Assembly (NCBI RefSeq): GCF_000321225.1 | Contig: NW_004451897.1 | Span: 129,535 to 193,534 of the forward strand | Direction of reading: 5' to 3' | DNA from: Odobenus rosmarus divergens | Lineage: Eukaryota > Chordata > Mammalia > Carnivora > Odobenidae | Length of the DNA stretch: 64,000 nt | Part shown: piece by piece, positions 1 to 9,607 of the stretch | How the letters are laid out: each line of letters opens with the position of its first letter | Position numbering within the stretch: the stretch's first letter is position 1 | The notes under the pieces: model-generated | The model's input: only the letters and a program-made list of their open reading frames with translations | Databases searched by the model: none | What the model was told of the DNA's origin: nothing | Position numbers and translations under genes: made by a program

Positions 1-371
1 ATGGATGGGACTGGAGGAGATTATGCTAAGTGAAATAAGTCAAGCAGAGAAAGTCAATTATCATATGGTTTCACTTGTGGAACATAAGGAATAGCATGGA
101 GGACATTAGGAGAAGGAAGGGAAAAATGAAGGGGAGGGGGAAATCGGAGGGAGAGATGAACCATGAGAGACCACGGACTCTGAGAAACAATCTGAGGGTT
201 TTAGAGGGGAGGGGGGTGGGGGGATGGGTTAGCCCAGTGATGGGTATTAAGGAGGGCACCTACTGCATGGAGCACTGGTGTGATATGAAAACAATGAATC
301 GTGGATCACTACATCAAAAATTAATGTTATATTGTATGGTGACTAACATAATACAATAAAATTTAAAAAAT
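1..371 (+). repeat. LINE-1 3' end (carnivore L1), cut by the window edge
   Basis: The sequence matches the end of a carnivore L1: the conserved block ATGCTAAGTGAAATAAGTCA, a GGGAGGGGGGTGGGG-type 3' UTR stretch, then GTGACTAACATAATACAATAAAA and an A-rich tail near 360. Three other copies of this 3' end occur here (10008-10507 and 52360-52486 on the - strand, 54775-55225 on the + strand). The short open frames inside are shadows of this element. Confidence 0.85.
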
Positions 372-787
372 AGTGAGATGAAATTTAGGTCTGATTAAAT
401 AACACAGAGCACAACACATTATAGTAGAAATCTGAAAAATATGAGTGACTGGTTAACAGGGAGGACAGAGTGAAGCAAAAAGGGTCAATACACATCTAAC
501 ACGAACTCCAGGAGGATGGCCAGGGAGAGAGGAAATACGCAAAGAGAAATAACCAGCAAATTTTCATAATTAAAGACATGAGATTTGAGATGGAAGGTAT
601 GAACGGAGACTGTTCCTGGATAAATAAAAACAAATCCACACTAGAAACATCATAACAATAAAAACAACAGGGTTTACTTCCTTTATCTGTTGCTGCGTAT
701 TTCCCTGCTTCTATCCACTGCTAGAGCTCTCACCCCCCAGTCTCCTCGCTCTAGTCAGACACCAACCATCCCTGGCTTGATTCACAG

Positions 788-889
788 GGGTTGCTGGTGG
801 TGATGCTGGTCTTCACTGTGCTGGAGCTCTTATTGGCTGCATATGCTTCCATCCTTTGGTGGAAACAAGTGTACTCCAACAATCCTGGG
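788..889 (+). CDS. MS4A7: MS4A7 penultimate coding exon (TM4)
   Basis: 102 bp, 34 codons, phase 0 at both ends. It encodes a hydrophobic helix of about 23 residues beginning GLLVVMLVFT, then WWKQVYSNNPG on the cytoplasmic side. It corresponds to the TM4 exons of MS4A14 (20156-20254) and MS4A5 (62992-63075), which also begin with Gly-(Ile/Leu)-Leu directly after the acceptor. Confidence 0.88.
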
Positions 890-2057
890 GTGAGTATTTG
901 ACATGTCACATGAAACCTATTGGGTCCCAATATGTGAGCTGTGATGATCCAGGTTGAGAATAAGTGTCAGAAAGAGGAGTCAATTATTGATCACGTGGTT
1001 CATGTAGGTGACTTTCATAGTGAGGAGAGAGTTCTATGAATGGGTTCCTTCATGATGACCCTGGTATCTGAGATTATTAGTGGGTGCCTTCTGGCCAGCA
1101 AGCCAGTTAGAGAACTGCTTAATATGAAGTTGGAATGGCTTTAGAAATTGCCTGCCCCAGATGGGTGTGTGGTTCAGTTGGTTAAGTATTTGCCTTTGGT
1201 TCAGGTCATGATCTCGGGGTCCTGGGATCAACCCCTGCATCGGGTTTCCTGCTTAGCAGGAAGTCTGCTTCTCCCACTCCCTCTGCCCCTCCTGTGCCTG
1301 CCCCCACTTGTGCTCTCTTTCTCTCTCTCAAATGAATAAATAAAATCTTAAAAAAAAAAAAAAGAAATCACCTGCCCCAATCTCTTATGAAAGAAAGAAC
1401 TGAGGCTTGGATAAAATCACTTGGAGATTGAGTGATACAGACCAACAGGCTGAGAATGAAAGCTTGCATCTCCTCCTTCGTGTCATGGACACAGCCACCT
1501 GCCTCCCTAGAGTCTCCATGGCCCCATTCCTTTGCTAATGTGATGAGATCTTACTAGGGCATCTCTGTTCTGTTTATGCTTTTCTGTGTTCTTTCTTAAA
1601 CCCTCTTAGGGCATGTCGTTACAATTTAAAAATCCTTGCCTTTCCTCTAAAAGCCATAATTTTTTTAAAAAAAGAAATTATTTAAAGGGACAGACTAATG
1701 ATTCAATTATGGTCTTATTAGTAAATGGTAACATGATTAACAGATCGAAGAATGAAATTTGTTTGAAACTAATATTGATGCAATCATATATTTTGGTAAA
1801 GTTGGAAAGGCTACTACTGTACATGTGGGGGGAATGCATTCTAAATATGGATCAAAGAAAGCCTCCAAAATCAGACTTTAATATCTACTAATACACTTTC
1901 TCTTTTCTAGAGTGAATTTCCTTGCCAAGGTTATATCCAACACGTCAAAAAGCTCTTCAAGGTCATATCCAACACATCAAAAAGCTCTTCAAGGTCATGG
2001 ATAGAAGTAACGCCTCAGAAGAAAAAGGAGAAATGCAGTGCTCCTGGCAAAGTGTGA
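788..2057 (+). CDS. MS4A7: MS4A7, 3' part of the gene (two last coding exons and the intron between them)
   Basis: This is the C-terminal end of a membrane-spanning 4-domains A protein. Exon 788-889 encodes the fourth transmembrane helix and the start of the cytoplasmic tail; exon 1911-2057 encodes the rest of the tail. The peptide GLLVVMLVFTVLELLLAAYA followed by WWKQVYSNNPG closely matches human MS4A7 as I remember it, and the gene sits just upstream of MS4A14 as in human. The N-terminus and TM1-TM3 lie left of the window. MS4A7 is known as a four-pass membrane protein of the macrophage/monocyte lineage; its molecular role is poorly defined. Splice sites are canonical: acceptor ..TTCACAG before 788, donor GTGAGT at 890, acceptor TCTTTTCTAG before 1911. 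The terminal exon holds a 32-bp tandem duplication and ends about 17 residues beyond the human C-terminus. Confidence 0.88.
1160..1362 (+). repeat. CanSINE (tRNA-derived SINE), sense
   Basis: GTGTGGTTCAGTTGGTTAAG head, CTCTCTCTCAAATGAATAAATAAAATCTT tail region and A run. Target-site duplications flank it: AGAAATTGCCTGCCCCA at 1143-1159 and AGAAATCACCTGCCCCA at 1363-1379. It lies in the last MS4A7 intron. Confidence 0.93.
1911..2057 (+). CDS. MS4A7: MS4A7 terminal coding exon, with internal 32-bp tandem duplication
   Basis: 48 codons plus a TGA stop at 2055-2057, following the TCTTTTCTAG acceptor. The reading is SEFPCQGYIQHVKK, then LFKVISNT, then SKSSSRSWI, then a basic extension ending SAPGKV. 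The first and third blocks both match the single human tail ending (IQ-VKKSSSRSWI, from memory). They come from the two copies of a 32-bp unit (1927-1958 and 1959-1990) read in different frames, and LFKVISNT is what the duplication created. The extension after SWI lies where human MS4A7 stops. No stop interrupts the frame. The alternative AG at 1911-1912 would shift the frame and lose this match. Confidence 0.85.
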   Translation, partial: SEFPCQGYIQHVKKLFKVISNTSKSSSRSWIEVTPQKKKEKCSAPGKV

Positions 2058-2690
2058 TTAGACTTTCCTGAAATTTCAGCTACTTTACACACTGAAAGAA
2101 ACTTTCAGAAAACAGCCTTTGTTTTGCACTAGCTCAGTCTTAGTAATTTCATTGCTCTTGAAAATAATCTCTCAAAAGCCCAGGTGGGTAAACTGAACAG
2201 AAAGCAATTCATCTACCCATGAATAAGAAAAGAAAATGTGCAGTCTTGTGCTAGTGTGAACTGGCTGAGTCTCGTGGCTATGCACGTCCCACTCCTGTAG
2301 TATCTTCACACTTATATTGCTTAAACATTGGATATTAGAGATTGCAAAAACTTTTAAAAGTACTTTAAACATACATGGCTCCATTTCTGCCAATTGAATG
2401 AAGTGAATTTCTGTCAACTGAATGTGGCTCAATATTCTGTCTCATTTAATGACTTTAATCTGGCTTCAAAGATTATTATTTATCATAATGCTCTTCCCCA
2501 CCTAAGTTCTAGACCAAATAAGTAATTAGCCATATAGAAATAATATCTACTTTATTACTGTATTGGAATAAACAACATGACCTACCCAATAAAAAGGGTC
2601 CCAATATTGTCCCCTGGGTCTAGGCCTTGAGTCCTTATCCCAAGGGGAGGATGCAGCAGAAATGCATACTTGTGTTTTCCAAATGACATG
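2058..2690 (+). other. MS4A7 3' UTR / downstream flank
   Basis: Non-coding sequence after the MS4A7 stop. Possible polyadenylation signals are AATAAA at 2567-2572 and, within an old L1 3' end, 3125-3130. I see no exon here and no clear repeat before about 2640. Confidence 0.5.
2567..2572 (+). promoter_or_regulatory. Candidate polyadenylation signal of MS4A7
   Basis: AATAAA about 510 bp after the MS4A7 stop. It is the first canonical hexamer downstream of the stop; which site is used cannot be told from sequence. Confidence 0.4.
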
Positions 2691-3145
2691 TGCAAAAATG
2701 GTCACAGAGGTAATACACATAATTGCCTCCAAAAGGAAACTATCCAAATGACTATAAACAATAAAAGAGAGAAATAAAAATTGTGGTATATTCATACAAT
2801 GGAGTACTAAACAGTAATGTGAGGGGGCAGACTATAATTACATGCAGCCATATAGATAAATCCCACAAACATAATGTTCAGGGGAGAAAAGGTCATGTAT
2901 AAAAGAGTACATACTGTATGTGATTCTATGTGTATAAGGTTTAAACACAAGCTAAACTAGAAGATAGTGTTAGAAGCAGGATAGTGGTTACCCTTGGGGG
3001 GGTAGGTAGTTACGGGAAGGGAACCCAGAGGGTCTATGGTCTTGCAGAAATGTTCTTTTCCTTGATCTGGATGCTGGTGTCATACACATATGACTTGTGT
3101 TCACTTGCTTCTATGTTATAACTGAATAAAAATGTTTTTGAAAAA
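2690..3145 (+). repeat. Old LINE-1 3' end
   Basis: L1-like landmarks: ACAATGGAGTACTAAACAGTAA, then a 3' UTR block with GATAGTGGTTACCCTTGGGG and CTTGATCTGGATGCTGGTG, ending near AATAAAAATG at 3125-3134. Confidence 0.75.
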
Positions 3146-3149
3146 GTTA

Positions 3150-3930
3150 CTTTTGACCCCCTTGGTCTATCTAGTTATTAAGCCATCCCTCACTTCTCCA
3201 TAGTCAATTTCCTTTGAAACATCATCTTCCAAAAACCTTGGAGTCATCTTTGGCTCTTCTATATTTTTCACACACCATTATCCAGTCTATCATTAAAACA
3301 TCAAAAAATACTGAGTCTGATTACTTCTCACCATCTCACGAGTACTCTGGCTCATTGTCTCCCATTGGCATTATTGCAACGGGTGACCAGCTGGGCACCC
3401 ACGCCACTCGGTTTGTTCTTTGTATAGCAGACAGCAGATTTTTTTTTCCCCATCTAAAATCAGACAATGTCATTCCTCTGCTCAAACCCATTCCATTCCA
3501 TTCCAAATAAAAGCTAGAGTCCCTAAATGTCCTTACAGGATCTGAACTCTCGTATCTGCTCTGAACTTCTGACTACTCCCCCTTGCTCCCTCTACTCCAG
3601 TCCCAGTCACATGGGCCTTGTGCTGTCACTTGACACATTTCTTTAGAAATTTTACCCTGGCGGGCTCTCTACCTGGAGTACTTCTCCTGCAATTACTTCT
3701 ATTGCTTTATTTCTTACTTCTTTCAAGTCTTCCTTCAAATCTCTTAATTGCAGTAAAATTTCCCCCACCCACCTACATAAAATTATGGGCCTCTCTCCCA
3801 GTCACTTGCTTATTTTTTCCCCAAAGCACTTACTACCATCTGACATACTATGTATTTTCTTTGTTTGTTAATTGTATGTCTACCCCCACTAGTCTGTAAG
3901 CTAGGACACTCACTTACTACTCTCCACTGA
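3150..3930 (+). repeat. Ancient LINE-2-like fragment
   Basis: The block with AGACAATGTCATTCCTCTGCTCAAACCC, CCTTACAGGATCTGAACTC and CTTCAAGTCTTCCTTCAAATCTC follows the mammalian L2 3' consensus as I remember it, much diverged. Subfamily is not assignable by eye. Confidence 0.6.
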
Positions 3931-3961
3931 GGTTTTCAGCTCCTGTTTATGTGTTTTCAAA

Positions 3962-3982
3962 TGTGTGTGTGTGTGTGTGTGT
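3962..3982 (+). repeat. (GT)n microsatellite
   Basis: Ten uninterrupted GT units. No other function is visible. Confidence 0.9.
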
Positions 3983-4394
3983 ATTAGTATCTTACACTGG
4001 GGGTGGAGGGCCTTGGAGATTCCTCCTCATTCTGTAAGCCAAGCAATGCAATAAAATATTTAATCCAGGACCTATTTCTTGTTTGTTTCTCTGTTAATAG
4101 GAAGGCTCTTCAGAATATCTGAAGAATTATATTTAGAATTATTTGGAATAATACTTCAAGTAATACTATCTGGAATATATTCAGAATTATCTGGAATAAT
4201 ATTCCAAACTGATAGTAGGTGCAGTAAGGACAATGAATATTTCATTTGCAACATTCCTACACTCCCCCAGCCTGGTTGTCTTTCATAAATGGTATGTCCA
4301 TCGACTCAATTTCTAAAGTCAGAAATTTGGGACCCATTTTTGACTCCGCCTTTTGCCTCACTACCATATTCCCTTTGGGGACCCAATTAGGCAA

Positions 4395-4990
4395 CAACCA
4401 CTAGCAAGAAAGGTGAATAAATTCATGGCAAGAAAAGGAATGAACAGTTTCACCCAAGTCCAAGCAGACACTGCAGATATTGAACATACATACTAGAATT
4501 CTGTGTACTCTCAATGTTTTAGAAAAAAATTGCAGGTTCCCCAAAAGGCAACTCAAAATTAGTGGCTGAGCCACACATACCCAAATCCTTATCACAAACT
4601 CTCTGTCCCTCCTCCCACCTTAATGAATAGGGGGTGAAAGATTCTCCCTGCTGGCCTGATATAAGCAGTCATGTTGAGAAAGCAAGGAACAGGGCATTCA
4701 ACTGGCAAAACCCAGGGCCCTGAGTCATACAAGGACAAGGAAATGAATTCTGTCAATAACCTGACTGTGCTTGGAAGTGGATTTTCCCCACTTGAGCCTC
4801 TAAATGGAGATACAGGCTGTCTGACACATTGATTTTAGACATCCCTGTGAGACCCTGAACAGAGGGACCCAGCTAGGCCATGCCTCAACTCCTGATCCAT
4901 GAAAATCATAAGATAATAAATATATGTTGTTTTGAGCCACTAAATTTGTGGTAATTAATAGCAAACAAACAAACAAAAACTAATACACAC
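4395..4990. repeat. Possible degenerate MaLR/MLT1-like LTR
   Basis: The end of this stretch reads GTTGTTTTGAGCCACTAAATTT and then ..CTAATACACA, a typical MaLR-type LTR ending. The rest is too diverged to place with confidence. Confidence 0.35.
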
Positions 4991-5034
4991 TAGATTGTTG
5001 CATGGAAAATGAAAGGGGGTAGGCCACGCTCAGT

Positions 5035-5170
5035 TTTGGCTTCAACCCTTACCAGCAGTAACGTTGGACCTCAGTTTCCTCTTCTTTAAAATGGATGTGA
5101 CAGTATATGCAGAAGGAGTTTAGTGAGGGAGTAAATACCTCATTTTATTTAAAGCAGCATTGGCACATGC
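5035..5170. repeat. MIR-like SINE fragment
   Basis: Core wording such as CTCAGTTTCCTCTTCTTTAAAATG is diagnostic of old MIR elements. Confidence 0.55.
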
Positions 5171-5540
5171 TAAGTGTTACCTGTCAAATGCTAAGTGTGG
5201 TCTTCTGCAGGTGGAAAGCAAGAGCAAATGCCATTTCCACCCAAAGAGTATCACCCAGCTTGTAGCTGTCCCACAGAGATCCTCTCATTTCACCTCTCCA
5301 TGGAATAGCCTAGTTCCCGCCTTCTGGTTTGAGTCTGTGCACTGATATTAGAGGACCCATCTTTAAGAAGCTTGAAAGTCAGAAGCAGGGGCAAAGGGCT
5401 GAGGCTAAAAACTATAACCTAGTTGAAATAATAAAATGAGATGCATTTTTGAAATAACCAAGGCAGATGAAATCTTAAGTGTCTCCTGCTTAATATCACT
5501 TATTCTTTCCTAAAAATCAGGTATTCTGCATGAAGACAGT
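5171..5540. other. Intergenic, nothing recognised
   Basis: Apparently unique sequence between the MS4A7 3' flank and the NUSAP1 pseudogene. No exon, RNA gene or repeat recognised. Confidence 0.4.
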
Positions 5541-5557
5541 TCTTTCCCACCATTTTA
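5541..5557. repeat. Target-site duplication, left copy (NUSAP1 retrocopy)
   Basis: TCTTTCCCACCATTTTA, repeated exactly at 7784-7800. Together they bracket the retrocopy and its poly(A) end. Confidence 0.93.
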
Positions 5558-7783
5558 TTTTTATTTTTTTTCAACTCAATCATGAAGTAAATTTATTTAC
5601 AAAGAATCTACCAGCATGAGAAAACATTTATGAAAATCTTAAACAGTACAAAGCTCTGAAGCTCCACTTAGGTGCAACAAACATGGCTATGAGGCTAAGC
5701 AACTCTAGTCTTTTCCATAAAGTGAGTAAGATGTAACTCTGACAGAGTATATTGATCCTTGAAGCAGCAATCCTCAGATTTCAGTATGGCCCTGTGTATT
5801 TTTAAGGCTAGAATGAGCAATAGAGTTTTTAAGAATATATTGAGTGACAGAGGGCAATTCCATTAAGTGATTGGAACAAATGTGCATAGGTAACAAAACA
5901 CTTCACATAGGTAGAATATTTATGCCATTACCAACCCATTTGGTTCCCTGTTTCATTAAGACAACTCGATTCTCTGGAGGAGGATGAGGTGGCTTTCTCA
6001 GCTTGTTAGTGGTTTAGGTTCTACTAAAGCTTGTGGTAGAACTACCTACCCTCAGGTAAATGCTTCTGTCTAGAAGAGGATTCCAGTTCTGTCAGCAGAG
6101 GGAACTTGACATTAAAAATCTAGGTCAAGAATCTATAGGAAAAGTCTCATTAGAAAACTGAAATGTACAGAGACTTAGGTAAAAACCATTTCAAAGAATT
6201 CGTGAGCTTTAAGGTCAGTAACATCTTTTCAGGGATGTAGTATGTGAAAAGAACCACCAACGCTACATAGATAGTGAACAAAGAGCAGAAAAAAGTCTTT
6301 TGACTAAAGTGGGGAAGACAGTAGAAAAATATTTACAATAAAGAAAGGGTTCAGAATAAAATACTTTTTACAGGATGTTAAAAAATTAATCTTCAGCCAT
6401 AATGAGGCCTCTCTGAGCTCCTAAAACCTTTGCTTTCTTCTCCTTTCGTCTTTGCTCATATTGTTTCGTTGTTCCTCCCTAGGCTGGAGAGGAGGTTGTT
6501 CCTAAGTTCTCTTGTGGAAGGTAACTCCGTTTGCATGCTCCCTCAGAGAATTATTTTCTTTAGACTGACCCCATGGTTTCAGCTTGCCTTTGTGTGGCTC
6601 ATAGTTGAGGGGACGAGACAGACTTGCTTTGAGATCAAACACTGGCTTCTTGCTGGAGACCGGTGTCTGTGCTGCCTGAGTTGTCAATTTTAATGGGGTA
6701 ACAACAGAAACAGAATTTCTGTTTGTGGTCTTTAACTTGTAAGTCCCGAGCGCAGCCTGGCCTTTTGGAGCACTCCCAAAGGTATGGTCACATGTGGAGA
6801 CTTTCTGGCTGGAGTCTTGGTCAGTGAACACTTATGCTCATTATCTTTGGTAGCAGCTGAAAACCTGACGTTCATTTTAGTCGCCGAGAGAAGGGATCGC
6901 TTGGCGGAGCCCTTCCCACACAAGGTGCTCCAGCCTGCAGCGGCCAGGGGCCGGCCCTGGTGCAAGTCGCGGGGAGCCTTCCCCAGAGAGGAACTGGAGT
7001 CACCACCGCTCCCTCGGTGACCGGCTGCTTCTTCAGTTCATTAAATGAACTGTGTTCTTCAAAATGTTTCTTTTTTCTCTCAATATATTGATCAATGGAC
7101 TCCATTTCCTTAAAACGAGTCTCATGAAGCTTCTTAAAGTTTGGAGTAGTGCTTCTATTTCTTTTGCTTTTTCCAGGTTTCGAAAACCCATCTGTGTAGA
7201 GAGGCTTCTTTCTTTCCGAAGGTACCTTTGAATCTTCATTACCATATATTCTTCTTTTTCCTGAGGAAACAGCATTCTCCTCTCCTTGGCTCTCATCTGG
7301 TGGTGAAGGAACTTCTGCAACTGTTCTGAGATCCTGGTTTTCCTGCTTCTCTTGATTCTGCAATTCAGCGTGATCACTTATTTTGATCTCTGAATCATGC
7401 TGCTGGGAGTCCGGGTTCCTGTGGACTGTCCTGCACCTTCTCCTGGTTTTGGTGCCATGGCCAACAGACTCCCTCTCAGCTTGTTCCTGGCTGCCACTCT
7501 GCATCTCAGCCTGGTCACAAGACGATGCAGAAGTTTGACTTCCATCCCGATTATCATTTTCTTTTTTTACCTCGTGTTTAAGGCGGGCTTTCAAGGCTTT
7601 TAACAACTTGTGTGCCCTCAGGTTAGCCCAGAGGCCCAGATTCTTGGCCAAGGTCTGCAGGTGGCTGTACTTGAAGGAGTCCAGCTCCTCAAGGGAGGGT
7701 CCGGCCACGGCGAGCTGCATCCAGGCGACCATGCAGAGGACGCCTACTCCAGCCTCGGCAGTGCAGTTCAAAACTCTGGCACC
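5558..7783 (-). pseudogene. NUSAP1: Processed pseudogene of NUSAP1
   Basis: A reverse-transcribed copy of the mRNA for nucleolar and spindle-associated protein 1, a microtubule-binding mitotic spindle protein. Read on the - strand it has a short 5' UTR, a start near 7730, an N-terminal SLEELDSFKYSHLQTLAK block, MESIDQYIERKKKHFEEH in the middle, [20 protein letters not shown], then [20 protein letters not shown], and the normal stop at 6386-6388. About 830 bp of 3' UTR and a poly(A) tract (T-rich on +, 5558-5571) follow. It has no introns and exact 17-bp target-site duplications. It is broken: frameshifts near 6960-6990 and near 6790, and an early stop at about 6502. The homology therefore runs through three frames. 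The longest frame (313 codons from 7813) starts in flanking DNA outside the insertion and is not a gene. The match to human NUSAP1 (about 441 residues) is from memory. Confidence 0.93.
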
Positions 7784-7800
7784 TCTTTCCCACCATTTTA
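7784..7800. repeat. Target-site duplication, right copy (NUSAP1 retrocopy)
   Basis: TCTTTCCCACCATTTTA, identical to 5541-5557. It marks the full-length 5' end of the retrocopy. Confidence 0.93.
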
Positions 7801-8344
7801 AAGGAAAAACCATATGCTATTAGTCAACCCAAACTCCCATCCAATGTCCCAAAGTGTAAGTAAGAGGCAGTAAAATATCTAGTCATAATAAATATTAAAT
7901 AGTAATATTTAATAGTAAATTAACACGTCAGGTTATAAAAATCCTTAAAGTACTATAATTCCTTGATCACCAAATAATCACAATGGTTGGTAACAAATTG
8001 ATGCTTTTTTTTGCAGTGCATGGCTGCAGTTTGAGTCAGTACCATCCTGGGGACACTACCCCTTTATTGACACAGCATGCTTTTCAAAACTTCTCCACAT
8101 GATTCTGATGATCTATCAATTCTGCTTACAATTTAAATACAGACTTGTCCCACACTTTGTTTTGTTTAAAATGCTGCCTTCCACTTTGGGTACCTAAATT
8201 AAAATTTACTTGAATAAATGTTGGTAGAAAAATGTTGTATTGAGAAATATGTACCCTCTCTGAAGTCTGGATGTGAAAACAAAGAGTCATTCTATCAGAA
8301 AAAAAAAATTAACGAGAACACTGTCTGCAATTATTTCTCTACAT
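7801..8344. other. Intergenic, nothing recognised
   Basis: AT-rich unique-looking DNA with no exon or recognised repeat. Confidence 0.4.
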
Positions 8345-8564
8345 CAGTGGTTCTCAACCTGAAATGATTTTGCTCCCCACCCCCAAGGGACATTTGGCAA
8401 TATCTGGAGACAATTTTGGCTGTCACAACTGGGGATGTGGTAGTAGCATCTAATGAGTAGAGGCCAGAGACACTGCCAAATATCCTACAATGCACAAAAC
8501 AACTCCTGACAGCAAAGAATTAGCAGACCCCAAATGCCAGCAGGGCTGAGGTTGAGAAACGCTG
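8345..8564 (+). mobile_element. MER5A-like hAT (Charlie) DNA transposon remnant
   Basis: Begins CAGTGGTTCTCAACCTG and ends GGTTGAGAAACGCTG, the paired ends of a MER5A-type element. The interior includes TGTCACAACTGGGG and CCTACAATGCACA. A non-autonomous fossil with no transposase. A second copy lies at 14724-14949. Confidence 0.88.
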
Positions 8565-8984
8565 CTAGCCATGCTTGCCACAAACTAGGAAATACTCAAG
8601 ATAACACTTGTACATGTAATTTTTTTGGATTTGTGAAACCATTTACCTTTGTGGTTTGATAGTTAAAATCATAACAAATACAGGATCATAAAGGATTAAA
8701 TGTGGGAAGCAAAATTCCAAAAGGCACTTTCTGTTCTTTTCATTGTACTTGCGTAGTTTAAATCAGGAGGGCTTTCAGCAGCATTAGCTTTACCTGTCTT
8801 TCTGAAAGCTAAAATACTCTGTTAAAGTGGCAACTACATCTGTTCCTATACCTCCTTAAATATGGATTTTGACACTACAAGGGAATAGGATTAAACAGCA
8901 AGTGAGACAATTCATCAACAAGTGGGAAACTCCTTTCGAAAGAGGGTGGAAGAAACACAAATTTTAGAGACAGGTGGAATTTGC
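8565..8984. other. Upstream flank of MS4A14, nothing recognised
   Basis: No exon or clear repeat. A non-coding first exon and promoter of MS4A14 should lie in or upstream of this stretch, but I cannot place them. Confidence 0.35.
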
Positions 8985-9155
8985 ATCCTTTCCCAATCCC
9001 TTAGTATGTTACCGTGGGCAACGTAGTCTTTCTGTACCTCAGTTTTGACACTACAGAATTGTTAACAGGGTTAATAGATATCAAAACAAAACACTCTCTA
9101 CAGTACCTAGAACATAATGGATATTCCATAAGTTTCAGTTCCTTTATATCTCATG
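8985..9155. repeat. MIR-like SINE fragment
   Basis: Degenerate MIR wording: CTTTCTGTACCTCAGTTTTGACAC, then ACAGTACCTAGAACATAATGG. Confidence 0.5.
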
Positions 9156-9469
9156 AACATAGGTACTGGGATTTGTTTTCAAGTACATCATCTATTTATT
9201 TTGTGTTTACCACCTGCTTCTAATCAAATTGACAAGAAAGTAGGTCTTCTGGAAAACCAGACTGATCCTTTACCAGGATCCAGGGCCTGGATATGCCCTA
9301 GAATTCTAAGACTCTATGACTCAATGACTGTGATTCTGTGGTTCTAGGAGTGATGAGAGCGATCACTAAGGCTCATTGCTAAGGACTCCATGTGAAACTG
9401 ATGGAAGACCATGATTTTAGCTGCAATGTTCAATCACTCACTCTTCTAACAGAGTTCTACCATTGAATC

Positions 9470-9607
9470 ATGGAGTCATCATCCGAGGTCAAAAGATCGA
9501 CCCAAGTCATCACTATACAACCAAATGATACAGTACTGACTGCATTTCCCTATGAACCTCATACCTCTCTGTTGGATTTCCTGAAGGGAGAACCAAAAGT
9601 CTTAGGG
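9470..9607 (+). CDS. MS4A14: MS4A14 first coding exon
   Basis: 46 codons from ATG in a strong context (A at -3, G at +4) to [13 protein letters not shown], donor GTAAGT at 9608. A TCTTCTAACAG acceptor ends at 9452, so the exon probably starts at 9453 with 17 bp of 5' UTR spliced to an unseen upstream exon. The peptide opens [20 protein letters not shown], an MS4A14-type cytoplasmic N-terminus. Confidence 0.92.

Noticed and set aside
6502..6965. Two further - strand frames (77 and 109 codons) as separate genes
   Set aside because: They continue the NUSAP1 homology in the other two frames after frameshifts, so they are parts of the same pseudogene.
6872..7813. 313-codon open frame on the - strand as a gene
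   Set aside because: Its Met lies outside the insertion, in the flanking target DNA. The body is a NUSAP1 retrocopy that goes out of family frame near 6990.
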